Source: VRUE01 sp036406595
GTDB lineage: Bacteria > Actinomycetota > Thermoleophilia > Solirubrobacterales > 70-9
NCBI GenBank assembly: GCA_036406595.1
Contig: DASXAR010000033.1
Coordinates: forward strand, 1-43,362
Reading direction: 5' to 3'
Length of the DNA: 43,362 nucleotides
The position numbers and the translations under genes were made by a program. Under the pieces are notes generated by a model. The model ran no database searches, had not been told where the DNA came from, and saw nothing but the letters and a program-made list of their open reading frames with translations. Shown one piece after another: positions 31,244 to 39,200 of the stretch (positions are counted from its first letter, which is position 1; each line of letters opens with the position of its first letter).

Positions 31244-33226
31244 GTGGTGCTGCTCGGAGTCGACGTAGGCGGGACGTTCACCGACGCGGTCCTCTTCGAC
31301 GGCGAGACGGTCCACACCGCGAAGCTGCCGACGACGCCGCAGGACCAGTCGGAGGCGGTGATCGGCGCGGTCGAGGCGGTGGTGAAGCGCGCCGGGGCCC
31401 GTCCGGAGGAAGTCGAGGTCTTCGCGCACGGAATGACGGTCGGGACCAACGCCCTGCTCGAGGAAAAGGGGGCGCGGACGGCGCTGATCGCCACCGCCGG
31501 CTTCGCCGACCTGCTCGACGTCGGCCGCCAGGACCGCCCCGAGCTCTACCGCCTCTGCGCGGCGAAGCCGGCACCGCTGATCGCCGAGGGGATGCGCTTC
31601 GAGGCCGCGGAGCGGATCGGGCCGCAGGGGGTGCTGGAGCCGCTGGCGCCGGAGGAGCCCCGGCGCCTCCTCGAGGAGGTGCGGGCGTGCGGCGCGGAAT
31701 CGGTTGCGCTGTGCCTGCTCTTCTCCTACCTCGAGCCGGCCCATGAGCAGGAGATCGCGAGCAGGCTCCGCGACGCGCTGCCCGACGTCCATGTCTCCGT
31801 CTCCCACGAGGTGCTGCCGAGATTCCGCGAGTACGAGCGATGCTCGACGACGGCGATCGATGCCTACCTCTCCCCGCTTCTCGGCGCCTATCTCGGGCGC
31901 CTCGGCGAGGCCGCGCAGCGAATCGACCTGCCGCGACCGCTCGTCATGCAGTCCTCCGGAGGCGTGGCGACCGCGGAGGATGCAGCCCGGGCAGGCGCCT
32001 GGAGCGTCCTCTCCGGTCCGGCGGGCGGGGCCGTCGGCGCCGGCCTGATCGCCCGCATCTGCGGTGAGGAGAACGCGCTCGGCTTCGACATGGGCGGAAC
32101 GTCGTGCGATGTCTGCGTGGTCGAGGGCGGCAGGGTGAGGCGAACCGACGAACGGCGAATCGGCGGTCGCGTGATCCAGCTGCCGATGGTCGACGTCCAC
32201 ACCGTCGGCGCGGGCGGCGGCTCGATCGGCTGGCGAGACCCGGGCGGGGCCCTTCGCGTCGGCCCGCAATCGGCCGGCGCGGTTCCGGGGCCCGCCTGCT
32301 ACGGACGCGGCGGGACCGAGCCGACCGTGACCGACGCCAACCTCGCTCTCGGCCGCCTGGCGGGCGACTCGACCCTGGCCGGCAACGTGTCGCTCGAACC
32401 GGAAGCAGCGCGGGCGGCGATCTCCACCCTGGCGGGCGAACTGGGGATCGACCCACTGGAGGCCGCGGAGGGGATCGTCCGTGTCGCCAATCAGGAGATG
32501 GTCCGCGCGCTCCGCGTCGTCACCGTCGAGCGGGGCATCGACCCGCGCGGCTTCGCGCTCCTTCCCTTCGGCGGCGCGGGCCCGATGCACGCCGCCGCGA
32601 TCGCCGAAGAGATCGGGATCGGCCGCATCCTCTGCCCGAGGGCGGGCGGTGTGCTCTCCGCTCTCGGCCTCTGCGCCTCCGAGCGACGCCGCGATACGAC
32701 CCGGACGGTGATGCTGAGCGGCGCCGAGCTGAGCGCGGAGCGGATCGCGGCGGAGGTCGAGGAGCTGAGGGGATTTTTCGCGGCTCCCGAGAAGGAGGCG
32801 CGGGTCGAAATCGTCTACGAGATGCGCTATGCGGGGCAGGCCTTCGAGCTCCCGGTCGAGGCGGACGGGCGCCCGGACCCGGCCGTGCTTCGGGAGCGCT
32901 TCGAGCAGCTCCACGAGGAGCGCTATGGCCACCGCGACCCCGAAGGCGAGGTGGTCCTCGTCAACCTCCGCCTCGCCCTGGTCTCGCCGGGCCCCGAGCC
33001 CCGGCTCGCCCCCGCGACCGGCGGCGAGGTCATCGAGACCAGCCGCCGGGTCCGGTTCGGCGGCAAGTGGCACCAGGCCCGGGTGCTGCGCGGGGAGCCC
33101 GGGGCGGGAACCGCGGCCGATGGTCCGGTCGTCCTCGAGCTGCCGGAGGCCACCTTCGTCGTCCCGCCCGGCTGGTCGGCCGAGGTCGACCCGACCGGGA
33201 CGATCCGTGCGGAGGCCCGGAGATGA
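31244..33226 (+). CDS. hyuA: hydantoinase/oxoprolinase family protein, subunit A
   Basis: 660 residues. The ATP-binding N-terminus LLGVDVGGTFTDAVLFDGE, MTVGTNALLEEKGARTALIA, the central LGFDMGGTSCDVCVVEGG and FGGAGPMHAAAIAEEIG match the A subunit of N-methylhydantoinase, 5-oxoprolinase and acetone carboxylase relatives. These ASKHA-fold enzymes use ATP to open or carboxylate small ring or keto substrates; the substrate here is unknown. The start is one of two tandem GTG codons at 31244 and 31247. The stop overlaps the subunit B start (ATGA). Confidence 0.88.
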   Translation: MVLLGVDVGGTFTDAVLFDGETVHTAKLPTTPQDQSEAVIGAVEAVVKRAGARPEEVEVFAHGMTVGTNALLEEKGARTALIATAGFADLLDVGRQDRPELYRLCAAKPAPLIAEGMRFEAAERIGPQGVLEPLAPEEPRRLLEEVRACGAESVALCLLFSYLEPAHEQEIASRLRDALPDVHVSVSHEVLPRFREYERCSTTAIDAYLSPLLGAYLGRLGEAAQRIDLPRPLVMQSSGGVATAEDAARAGAWSVLSGPAGGAVGAGLIARICGEENALGFDMGGTSCDVCVVEGGRVRRTDERRIGGRVIQLPMVDVHTVGAGGGSIGWRDPGGALRVGPQSAGAVPGPACYGRGGTEPTVTDANLALGRLAGDSTLAGNVSLEPEAARAAISTLAGELGIDPLEAAEGIVRVANQEMVRALRVVTVERGIDPRGFALLPFGGAGPMHAAAIAEEIGIGRILCPRAGGVLSALGLCASERRRDTTRTVMLSGAELSAERIAAEVEELRGFFAAPEKEARVEIVYEMRYAGQAFELPVEADGRPDPAVLRERFEQLHEERYGHRDPEGEVVLVNLRLALVSPGPEPRLAPATGGEVIETSRRVRFGGKWHQARVLRGEPGAGTAADGPVVLELPEATFVVPPGWSAEVDPTGTIRAEARR

Positions 33227-34770
33227 GCGGACGTCGAGTTATGGGCATCGACCCGGTCACCCTGCAGGTGCTGATCGGCGGCCTGCGCGCGATCTGCGAC
33301 GAGATGGGCGCGACCCTCATCCGCTCCGCCTACTCGGCGAACATCAAGGAGCGCCGCGATTGCTCGACGGCCCTCTTCGATCCCGGTGGGGAGCTGGTGA
33401 TGCAGGCCGAGCACATCCCTGTGCACCTCGGCTCGATGCCGGATGCGGTCGCCGCGGTACTGGGCTTCGAGCAGCGCCCGGGAGAGGCCTGGATCCTCAA
33501 CGACCCCTACCGCGGCGGAACGCATCTGCCGGACGTGACGCTGATCCTGCCCGTCTTCCTCGGGGACGCGCTCGGCGGCTTCGCCGCCTGCCGCGCCCAC
33601 CATGCGGACATCGGGGGGCCGACCGCGGGGGGAATGCCGGCGGGATCCAAGCGCCTCGAGGACGAGGGCGTGGTGATCGAGCCGACCCGCGCCGGCGCCA
33701 CCGAGCTCCGCGAGCTGGCCGGCCGGATGCGCTTCCCTGAGCAGCGTCTGGCCGACCTGCGCGCTCAGCAGTCGGCGATCGGAGTGGGCGCTCGGCGCCT
33801 CGCCGAGCTCGCGGAGCGGCATGGGCGCGAGCGCCTGCTCGCCGGCATGGAGGCGATTCTCTCCTACGCCGAGCGCCGTACCCGCAGCGCCCTCGATGCG
33901 CTGCCGGATGGGAGCTACCGCGCCGAGGACGTGCTCGAGGACGACGCCGGGGACGGCCCGCGGGACGCCTTCCTGCGGGTGGTTGCGACGATCGAGGGCG
34001 ACGGCCTTCTGCTCGACTTCGGCGGCACCGACCCGCAGCTCGAGGGCAACCTCAACTGCCCTCTCTCGGTGACCAAATCGGCCGCCTACTTCGCGGTCCG
34101 CGTGCTGACCGACCCCGACGCCCCTCCCTGCGCGGGCGCCTACCGGCCGATCGAGGTGCGCGCGCCCGAGGGGTGCCTGCTCAACGCACGCCACCCCGCC
34201 GCGGTGGCGGGTGGCAACGTCGAGACCTCGAGCCGCGTCGCCGACCTGGTCATCGCCGCGCTCGCCGGCGCCCGGCCGGTCCCGGCGCAGGGCCAGGGCA
34301 CGATGAACAACCTCACCCTCGCCGGCGAGGGCTTCACCTACTACGAGACGCTCGGCGGCGGGCAGGGCGCCTGCCCGGACGCCGACGGGCCGAGCGCCGT
34401 CCACGTGACGATGTCGAACACCCTTAACACGCCTATCGAGGCGCTCGAGACCGAGTTCCCGCTGCGCGTGAGGGAGCTCTCGGTCAGGCGCGGAAGCGGC
34501 GGCGACGGGAGGAATCGAGGCGGTGACGGCCTCGTGCGCGAGATCGAGGCCCTCGAGCCGATGCGCTTCACCCTGATCACCGAGCGCCGCCGCCACCCTC
34601 CGCGCGGCCGCGGCGGGGAGGACGGCGCGGTCGGCAGGAACCTGATCAACGGCCAGCGCCTGCCGGGTAAGGCCGAGGGCCGTCTCGAGGCCGGCGACCG
34701 GCTGCGGATCGAAACACCGGGCGGAGGCGGGTTCTCGCCCCGGCGGGATCCCGACTCAACCGACGCTTAA
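33223..34770 (+). CDS. hyuB: hydantoinase B/oxoprolinase family protein, subunit B
   Basis: 515 residues. DPVTLQVLIGGLRAICDEMG, SANIKERRDCSTALFDPGGE, WILNDPYRGGTHLPDVTLIL and AHHADIGGPTAGGMPAGSKR are diagnostic of HyuB. The ATG at 33223-33225 overlaps the hyuA stop; an in-frame ATG 18 bases on is an alternative. It forms the second half of the ATP-dependent hydrolase with HyuA. Both genes follow nadB closely, but no shared pathway is obvious; 5-oxoproline salvage is one possibility. Confidence 0.88.
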   Translation: MSGRRVMGIDPVTLQVLIGGLRAICDEMGATLIRSAYSANIKERRDCSTALFDPGGELVMQAEHIPVHLGSMPDAVAAVLGFEQRPGEAWILNDPYRGGTHLPDVTLILPVFLGDALGGFAACRAHHADIGGPTAGGMPAGSKRLEDEGVVIEPTRAGATELRELAGRMRFPEQRLADLRAQQSAIGVGARRLAELAERHGRERLLAGMEAILSYAERRTRSALDALPDGSYRAEDVLEDDAGDGPRDAFLRVVATIEGDGLLLDFGGTDPQLEGNLNCPLSVTKSAAYFAVRVLTDPDAPPCAGAYRPIEVRAPEGCLLNARHPAAVAGGNVETSSRVADLVIAALAGARPVPAQGQGTMNNLTLAGEGFTYYETLGGGQGACPDADGPSAVHVTMSNTLNTPIEALETEFPLRVRELSVRRGSGGDGRNRGGDGLVREIEALEPMRFTLITERRRHPPRGRGGEDGAVGRNLINGQRLPGKAEGRLEAGDRLRIETPGGGGFSPRRDPDSTDA

Positions 34771-34782
34771 CGGCGCAAACAT

Positions 34783-34811
34783 TTGGCTTCTCCGCGCACC
34801 TCGTCTAGAAT
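34783..34811 (+). promoter_or_regulatory. sigma-70-type promoter for the DUF1802 gene
   Basis: TTGGCT (34783-34788) and TAGAAT (34806-34811) are separated by exactly 17 nt, a good housekeeping promoter. Transcription would start near 34818 and leave a leader of about 100 nt. The leader contains a GGCGGGA/TCCCGCC hairpin near 34833-34849. Confidence 0.65.
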
Positions 34812-34891
34812 GCAGCGCCTTCGGCGGGACGTTCCCGCCGTGCCGGGCTCTGAGGCGCTACCTACCCGGTCACAGATTCACACCTTCTCAG

Positions 34892-34913
34892 GTACAGCTT
34901 TCGTACAGCTTTC
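34892..34913. repeat. 11-bp tandem repeat before the DUF1802 start
   Basis: GTACAGCTTTC is repeated directly at 34892-34902 and 34903-34913, ending 2 nt before the ATG at 34916. The stretch is notably less GC-rich than its surroundings and takes the place where a Shine-Dalgarno sequence would be expected. Confidence 0.9.
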
Positions 34914-34915
34914 AA

Positions 34916-35545
34916 ATGCCGATCGCTTTAAAGGAATGGGCAGTAACAGTGCGCGCGCTCGCCGAGGGCGAGCAGCTGCTCACCCTGCGCAAGGGCGGCA
35001 TCCGCGAGGAGAACAAGCACTTCGAGCTCGACTACGAGCGCTTCTTCCTCTATCCGACCTTCGACCACCAGCGGAACAACCTGGTCCGCGAGTCGCATCA
35101 TCCGGAGCTGCGGCGCGCCCTCGAGGAGGGCGTCTGGCCTGACGAGGAGCCGCCGCCCGGCGCGCTGATCCAGGACGGTGGCATCCCCCAGCCCGATCGG
35201 GTCCGGCTGCGCTGCTGGGCCGAGGTGACCGATCACTTCACGATCAACAATCCGCGCGCCGTCGACGAGCTCTCGCCCTTCTACATCTGGACGCCGGACT
35301 ACGCCGAGAAGCGGCTCAACTGGAAGCGCCGGCATCCCCTCCACATCCTTCTGCTGCGGGTGCATCGGATTCCCCGCCCGGTGACCGTCCGGGTCCGAGA
35401 CGAGTACCACGGCTGCCATTCCTGGGTCGAGATCGACCGTGAGCTGCCCTTCGAGGGCACCCCGGTGATGGCCGACGAAGAGTTCGAGCGCGCTCGCCAG
35501 GAGATCGCCTCCGTCTGCGAGACGCGCGAGCCCGCCCTCGTCTGA
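34916..35545 (+). CDS. DUF1802 family protein
   Basis: 209 residues. MPIALKEWAVTVRALAEGEQ, LTLRKGGIREENKHFELDYE and FFLYPTFDHQ are hallmarks of DUF1802, a cytosolic family of unknown function found in cyanobacteria, actinobacteria and Bacillus relatives. The start fits the family N-terminus although no ribosome-binding site is visible. It has its own promoter upstream and is followed by a structured repeat. No function is assigned. Confidence 0.85.
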   Translation: MPIALKEWAVTVRALAEGEQLLTLRKGGIREENKHFELDYERFFLYPTFDHQRNNLVRESHHPELRRALEEGVWPDEEPPPGALIQDGGIPQPDRVRLRCWAEVTDHFTINNPRAVDELSPFYIWTPDYAEKRLNWKRRHPLHILLLRVHRIPRPVTVRVRDEYHGCHSWVEIDRELPFEGTPVMADEEFERARQEIASVCETREPALV

Positions 35546-35563
35546 GGCGCCGCCCCCACTCAG

Positions 35564-35689
35564 ATCTGGGTCAGCCAAGCCGAGCAGGTCAAGGACGCAG
35601 CGAGGCCGGGCAGGCGAGCGCACGGTTTGTGCGTGAGCCGAGCCGGCCGACCGAGGATGCAGAGATGCGACGGCTAGGCTGACCCAGAT
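35564..35689. repeat. structured dispersed element, copy 1
   Basis: The outer arms ATCTGGGTCAGCC (35564-35576) and GGCTGACCCAGAT (35677-35689) form a perfect 13-bp stem. Inside are the 5' block GAGCAGGTCAAGGACGCAG (35582-35600), helix GGCCGGGC/GCCGGCC (35604-35611 with 35642-35648), hairpin GCGCAC/GTGCGT (35618-35623 with 35629-35634), and the 3' block CCGACCGAGGA...GAGATGCGACGGCT (35647-35675). The copy at 41054 keeps these blocks but has different, still complementary, outer arms and inner helix. The right arm contains the first two bases of the ATG at 35688. It is either a structured RNA or a palindromic mobile repeat. Confidence 0.75.
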
Positions 35690-36446
35690 GCCGTGGGTCG
35701 AGACCGAATCGCTGAGCTTCACGGCCCGCCATGACAGCGGCGACGCCTCCTTCGCCGAGCGCACCCTCGACCGGATGGAGGAACTTCGGCTGCGTCTGGA
35801 GGACCGCTTCGCGGCGGTTCCCGGCGAGATCACGGTGGTCGTCCACACCAATCCGCTGCTCCTCTCGATGGCCCACCCGTTCCTGCCTGCCGCCCGCTGG
35901 TCGGCGGCACCGGCCGGCCGGCGCTACCTCGCCGGCTGGGCGATGTCCAGCGAGCTGCACGTCCTCAACGACATCCACATGGAGCGACGGGCGGCCGGCG
36001 AGGACTCGCGGGAGGCGCTCCTCGGCACCGCCGAGCGCCTCTACGCCCAGCTCGTCGTCGCCGCCAACAACCCCGATCTGCCGCCCTCCTGGACGCCGCG
36101 CCGCTTCGCCCGCTACCTGGGCTGGGCCTGGCTGGTCGAGGGCGCCGCGCAGTACTTCGCCCGCCAGGTCGGGCTCTACCGGGCGGCGGTGATCCGCCGC
36201 CTGCGCGAGAGCGCCCGGCCGTCCTTCCCACCCGGGCGCCGCGACGCCGTCCTGCTCGGCGGGACGATCTTCGACCTGCTCGAGGCCGAGCGGGGACCGG
36301 AAGCCTGCGAGCGGCTGGCGCTCGAGCTGCGGCCCGGCGGCCCCCTCCCGACCATGGAGGCGGCCTTCGACGCCCGCGGCGGGGAGATCGAGGACGCCTG
36401 GCGCGGGTACCTGCGAGAAACGGCGAGGCCCGGCCCGGCTAGCTGA
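35688..36446 (+). CDS. hypothetical protein, peptidase-MA-like fold without HExxH
   Basis: 252 residues, no signal peptide. The pattern ITVVVHTNPLLLSMAHPF, AGWAMSSELHVLNDIHMERR, then LGWAWLVEGAAQYFARQ resembles peptidase MA/gluzincin-like proteins, in which a WLxEGxAxYF helix follows an HExxH helix. Here the corresponding helix reads LLGTAERLYAQLVVAANN, so the zinc-binding histidines are missing and the protein is probably not an active protease. The ATG at 35688 overlaps the right arm of the structured element. Its stop overlaps the opposing DUF2007 stop (CTAGCTGA, 36439-36446). Confidence 0.55.
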   Translation: MPWVETESLSFTARHDSGDASFAERTLDRMEELRLRLEDRFAAVPGEITVVVHTNPLLLSMAHPFLPAARWSAAPAGRRYLAGWAMSSELHVLNDIHMERRAAGEDSREALLGTAERLYAQLVVAANNPDLPPSWTPRRFARYLGWAWLVEGAAQYFARQVGLYRAAVIRRLRESARPSFPPGRRDAVLLGGTIFDLLEAERGPEACERLALELRPGGPLPTMEAAFDARGGEIEDAWRGYLRETARPGPAS

Positions 36447-36765
36447 CCCCGGGGGTTCCCTGGAGCACCTCGCGGGCGGCCTCGGCTGCCGACTCCAGCA
36501 CGAATACCTGGCGTGGCCCGGCCGAGAGGAACTCCGGCACGTCGAATCCGGGGCCTCGTTTCAGCATGCTCTCGATGCCGTGCTCGGCGAGCAGCCCCTG
36601 GATCATTTCGGCCTCCGGTTGATTTGGAGCGAAGGCGACTTTCACCAGCCTGTCGCCGCCGCCCCCGCCCCCGCCCCCGCCCTCGTCCTCGGGGCCGCGG
36701 GGACCGCGATCGCCGCTGTCGGGAGGCGCGACCGGCGCCCGCTCAGTGGACGTCGACCTCGGCAT
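36439..36765 (-). CDS. DUF2007-domain protein
   Basis: 108 residues. The C-terminal 70 residues (LVKVAFAPNQPEAEMIQGLL, AEHGIESMLKRG, RQVFVLESAAEAAREVL) match DUF2007, a small fold thought to act in signalling. The N-terminus is a Pro/Gly-rich linker with nine consecutive glycines. The ATG at 36765 overlaps the mec stop by 23 nt; a GTG further in, at the start of the domain, is possible. It is the last gene of cysM-mec-DUF2007. Confidence 0.7.
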   Translation of the reverse strand: MPRSTSTERAPVAPPDSGDRGPRGPEDEGGGGGGGGGDRLVKVAFAPNQPEAEMIQGLLAEHGIESMLKRGPGFDVPEFLSAGPRQVFVLESAAEAAREVLQGTPGVS

Positions 36766-37138
36766 CGTCGATCTTTCCGTCGCGGATCCAGAAGCCCTTC
36801 AGCTCGGGCGCCTCGGGGACCGCGAGCGAGGCGATCAGGTAGACGGCGTCGGGCCAGCCGGCGAGGTTGACGTCGGTCTGCGACGGGTAGGCGGCGCTCT
36901 TCGTATGCGAGTGGTAGATGGCGACCAGCTCCTCGCCCGCCTCCTCGATCTCCTTCATCAGCCGGAACTGCTCCTTGGCATCGATCGAGTACCGCAGCGG
37001 GCTCGCCTCGGCGTTCTCTGCACGGTAGACGGTGCGCGCCTCGCCGTCCACACCCCCGACCATCCCGCAGCACTCGTTGGGCATGTCCTTGCGGGCATGC
37101 GCGACGATCTCGTCGATCAGGTCCTGGGCGATCCGCAT
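36743..37138 (-). CDS. mec: Mec-type JAMM (M67) metallopeptidase acting on CysO-cysteine
   Basis: 131 residues. The JAMM zinc site is complete: E22, H76-x-H78 and S86-x-x-D89 (IYHSHTKSAAYPSQTD). In Mycobacterium tuberculosis Mec+ hydrolyses the CysO-cysteine adduct and frees cysteine. Its position 29 nt after cysM and near cysO supports that role. A second possible job is removal of the extra C-terminal Arg of the CysO precursor in this cluster, as JAMM enzymes do for some other sulfur carriers. Confidence 0.9.
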   Translation of the reverse strand: MRIAQDLIDEIVAHARKDMPNECCGMVGGVDGEARTVYRAENAEASPLRYSIDAKEQFRLMKEIEEAGEELVAIYHSHTKSAAYPSQTDVNLAGWPDAVYLIASLAVPEAPELKGFWIRDGKIDDAEVDVH

Positions 37139-37167
37139 CCGGCGGCGAGGCTAGCGGACGGGGGGCC

Positions 37168-38133
37168 CTACCACCAGATGGTCGAGTCCAGGTTCTCGAT
37201 TTCGTCGATCGGTTTCGTGTAGACGCCCGAGGAGAGGTACTTCCAGCCGTCATCGGGGATCAGGAAGACGACGTTGCCGGCCTCCAGCTCGCCGCCGATG
37301 CGGACCGCGATCGCCGCGATCGCCCCGGCCGAGACGCCGGCGAAGACGCCCTCCTCGTCGAGCAGCTTCCGCGTCCAGACGATCGCGTCGCGGTTGGAGA
37401 CCATGATCTTGCGGTCGAAGAGGGAGATGTCGATGATCGGCGGGATGAAGCCGTCGTCGAGGGAGCGCAGGCCGTGCACCATCTCGCCCTGCATCGGCTC
37501 GGCGGCGACGATCAGCGTCTCGGGATCGTGCTCCTTGAGGCGCCGCCCGTTGCCCATCAGGGTGCCGCCGGTGCCGAGCCCGCCGACGAAGGCGGCGACC
37601 TCGTCGAGCTCTTCGAGGATCTCCACCGCGGTCCCCTCGTAGTGGGCGCGGGGATTCGCCTCGTTGCCGTACTGGTAGGGCATGTAGTAGCGGCTGTCCT
37701 CGGCCATCTCGAGCGCCACGTCGACCGCGCCGTTCGAGCCCTTGGCCCCCTCGGAGTAGACGATCTCCGCCCCGTACATCTCGAGCAACTGGGTGCGCTC
37801 GGCGGTGACGTTGTCCGGCATCACGACCTTCAGCGGGTAGCCCTTGCGGCGGCAGATCATCGCCAGCGAGATGCCGGTGTTGCCCGAGGTCGGCTCGAGA
37901 ATCGTCTGGCCCGGCTCGATCGACCCCTCGGCCTCGGCCGACTCGATCATCGCCCTGGCGACGCGGTCCTTGACCGAGCCTGTCGGGTTGCGGCCCTCGA
38001 GCTTCGCGTAGATGCGGACATCCGGCTTCGGCGAGAGACGCGGCAGCTCGACCAGGGGCGTGTTGCCGATCGACTCGACGATGTCGCCGAAGCGTCCTCC
38101 GCAGGGCCGGTTGAGTAGCTCGTCGTGAAGCAT
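37168..38133 (-). CDS. cysM: CysO-dependent cysteine synthase (PLP enzyme)
   Basis: 321 residues, fold-type II PLP enzyme. SIGNTPLVELPRL, the PLP lysine K55 in RNPTGSVKDR, TSGNTGISLAM and the phosphate loop GGLGTGGTLMG are intact. The C-terminus extends to DSTIWW, like mycobacterial CysM, whose C-terminal segment covers the active site. In that system the enzyme uses O-phosphoserine and thiocarboxylated CysO instead of free sulfide. The ATG at 38131-38133 has GGGAG upstream, and an 18-nt promoter/operator shared with the ThiF gene lies 14-31 nt upstream. Confidence 0.9.
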   Translation of the reverse strand: MLHDELLNRPCGGRFGDIVESIGNTPLVELPRLSPKPDVRIYAKLEGRNPTGSVKDRVARAMIESAEAEGSIEPGQTILEPTSGNTGISLAMICRRKGYPLKVVMPDNVTAERTQLLEMYGAEIVYSEGAKGSNGAVDVALEMAEDSRYYMPYQYGNEANPRAHYEGTAVEILEELDEVAAFVGGLGTGGTLMGNGRRLKEHDPETLIVAAEPMQGEMVHGLRSLDDGFIPPIIDISLFDRKIMVSNRDAIVWTRKLLDEEGVFAGVSAGAIAAIAVRIGGELEAGNVVFLIPDDGWKYLSSGVYTKPIDEIENLDSTIWW

Positions 38134-38146
38134 CGTTCGTCTCCCG

Positions 38147-38164
38147 TTACTTCAAAAAGTATAG
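38147..38164 (-). promoter_or_regulatory. shared promoter/operator upstream of cysM
   Basis: On the minus strand this reads CTATACTTTTTGAAGTAA. It contains a TATACT -10-like hexamer and a dyad TACTT-caaa-AAGTA. The identical 18 nt occurs at 42369-42386 before the rhodanese-ThiF gene. Its A/T-rich run stands out in this GC-rich DNA. No good -35 is present, which suggests an activator or a regulator bound to the dyad. Confidence 0.7.
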
Positions 38165-38189
38165 GCATGGGATCCGGGGGCACTCGCGT

Positions 38190-38219
38190 TTGCCCACCTC
38201 GCGTCCAGACGGGTATGTT
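38190..38219 (+). promoter_or_regulatory. putative promoter of the ABC importer operon
   Basis: TTGCCC (38190-38195) and TATGTT (38214-38219) are spaced by 18 nt and point to the substrate-binding protein gene, 44 nt downstream. They are divergent from the cysM promoter within the same 130-nt region, so one regulator could control both. Confidence 0.5.
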
Positions 38220-38263
38220 TCGCAGGCGTCATCTCCCCCACCCGGATCGGAGGCGAACTGTTT

Positions 38264-39097
38264 ATGAGCAGGTTCCGTGGCCCCGCTTTTCTCCTCGTGC
38301 TGGTGCTGAGCGCCATCCCCCTGCTTGCGGCAGGCTGCGGCGGCGGAAACGACGAGACGACAGGCGGGGGCGGTGGCGGCGGCGAAAAGCTCACGGTCGG
38401 CTCCGACGTCCCCTATCCGCCGTTCGAGGAATTCGGCGCCAGCAAAACGGAATTCAAGGGCTTCGACGTCGAACTGGTCGAAGCGATAGGCGAAAAGATC
38501 GGACGCACCCCCGAATTCCAGGACACCTCGTTCGACACGATCTTCCGCGACCTGGCGCAGGGAAAGTTCGAAATGGTCGCATCGGCGACGACGATCACCG
38601 ATGAACGCGAGGAATCGGTCGACTTCACGAACCCCTACTACCTGCCGTCGGCGCAATCGATCGTGGTCGTCAAGGGCACCAGCGGCCTGAAAACCGAAAA
38701 AGACCTCGAAGGCAAGGTCGTCGGCGTCCAGCAGGGCACCACGGGTGAGGAATACGTCGAAGAAGAAATCGACACAAAGGAACTCCGCACCTACCCGCAG
38801 GGACCCGACACGTTCCCGGCGCTGAAGGCGGGCACGATCGACGCTGTCGTGATCGACCGGCCGGTCGCCGAAAAAGCCGTCGAACAGGATCCCGACCTGG
38901 AAATCTCGGGCGGGATCGAAACGGAAGAAGAATATGGATTCGTCGTCCAGCAGGGCGACGACGAACTCCGCGAAGAACTGAACGAAGGGCTGGAAGAAGT
39001 GATCGACGGCGGCGAATACGCGACGATCTACAAGAAGTGGTTCGGCAAGCCGCCCTCGCCGGAAATCTTCCGCGCGACGCCGCACGAACCGACCTGA
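38264..39097 (+). CDS. amino-acid ABC transporter substrate-binding lipoprotein
   Basis: 277 residues. The signal peptide FLLVLVLSAIPLLAAG ends at lipobox C25, followed by a glycine-rich linker and a family 3 periplasmic-binding fold: LTVGSDVPYPPFEEFG, KGFDVELVEAIGEKIG, MVASATTITDEREESVDFTN, VGVQQGTTGEEY and DAVVIDRPVAEKA. The family binds polar amino acids, including cystine. Placement inside the sulfur cluster makes cystine or a related compound a reasonable guess. A GGAGG precedes the ATG. Glutamate is coded almost only by GAA here, unlike the neighbours, and a terminator-like hairpin follows, which together suggest higher expression than the permease. Confidence 0.9.
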   Translation: MSRFRGPAFLLVLVLSAIPLLAAGCGGGNDETTGGGGGGGEKLTVGSDVPYPPFEEFGASKTEFKGFDVELVEAIGEKIGRTPEFQDTSFDTIFRDLAQGKFEMVASATTITDEREESVDFTNPYYLPSAQSIVVVKGTSGLKTEKDLEGKVVGVQQGTTGEEYVEEEIDTKELRTYPQGPDTFPALKAGTIDAVVIDRPVAEKAVEQDPDLEISGGIETEEEYGFVVQQGDDELREELNEGLEEVIDGGEYATIYKKWFGKPPSPEIFRATPHEPT

Positions 39098-39134
39098 GCC
39101 GCTCGGCCGGAGGGCGGCATCAGGCACACTTGGG

Positions 39135-39162
39135 GGGGCGCCATCGGGCGCCCCTCTCTTTT
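39135..39162 (+). terminator. intra-operon terminator/attenuator between binding protein and permease
   Basis: GGGGCGCC (39135-39142) pairs with GGCGCCCC (39147-39154) over a 4-nt loop and is followed by TCTCTTTT. This is the clearest factor-independent terminator in the window. It lies 38 nt after the binding-protein stop and 39 nt before the permease, so it should reduce downstream transcription. Confidence 0.8.
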
Positions 39163-39200
39163 GGGAACGCTCGCCGGGGCACAGAGATCAGGAGAACGCG

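Noticed and set aside
32104..34770. An 888-codon plus-strand frame
   Set aside because: The first part is an out-of-frame shadow of hyuA; only the part from 33223 is hyuB.
36743..37138. JAMM protease as a general deubiquitinase or RadC-like DNA repair protein
   Set aside because: Size, sequence and position next to cysM and near cysO fit the Mec role much better.
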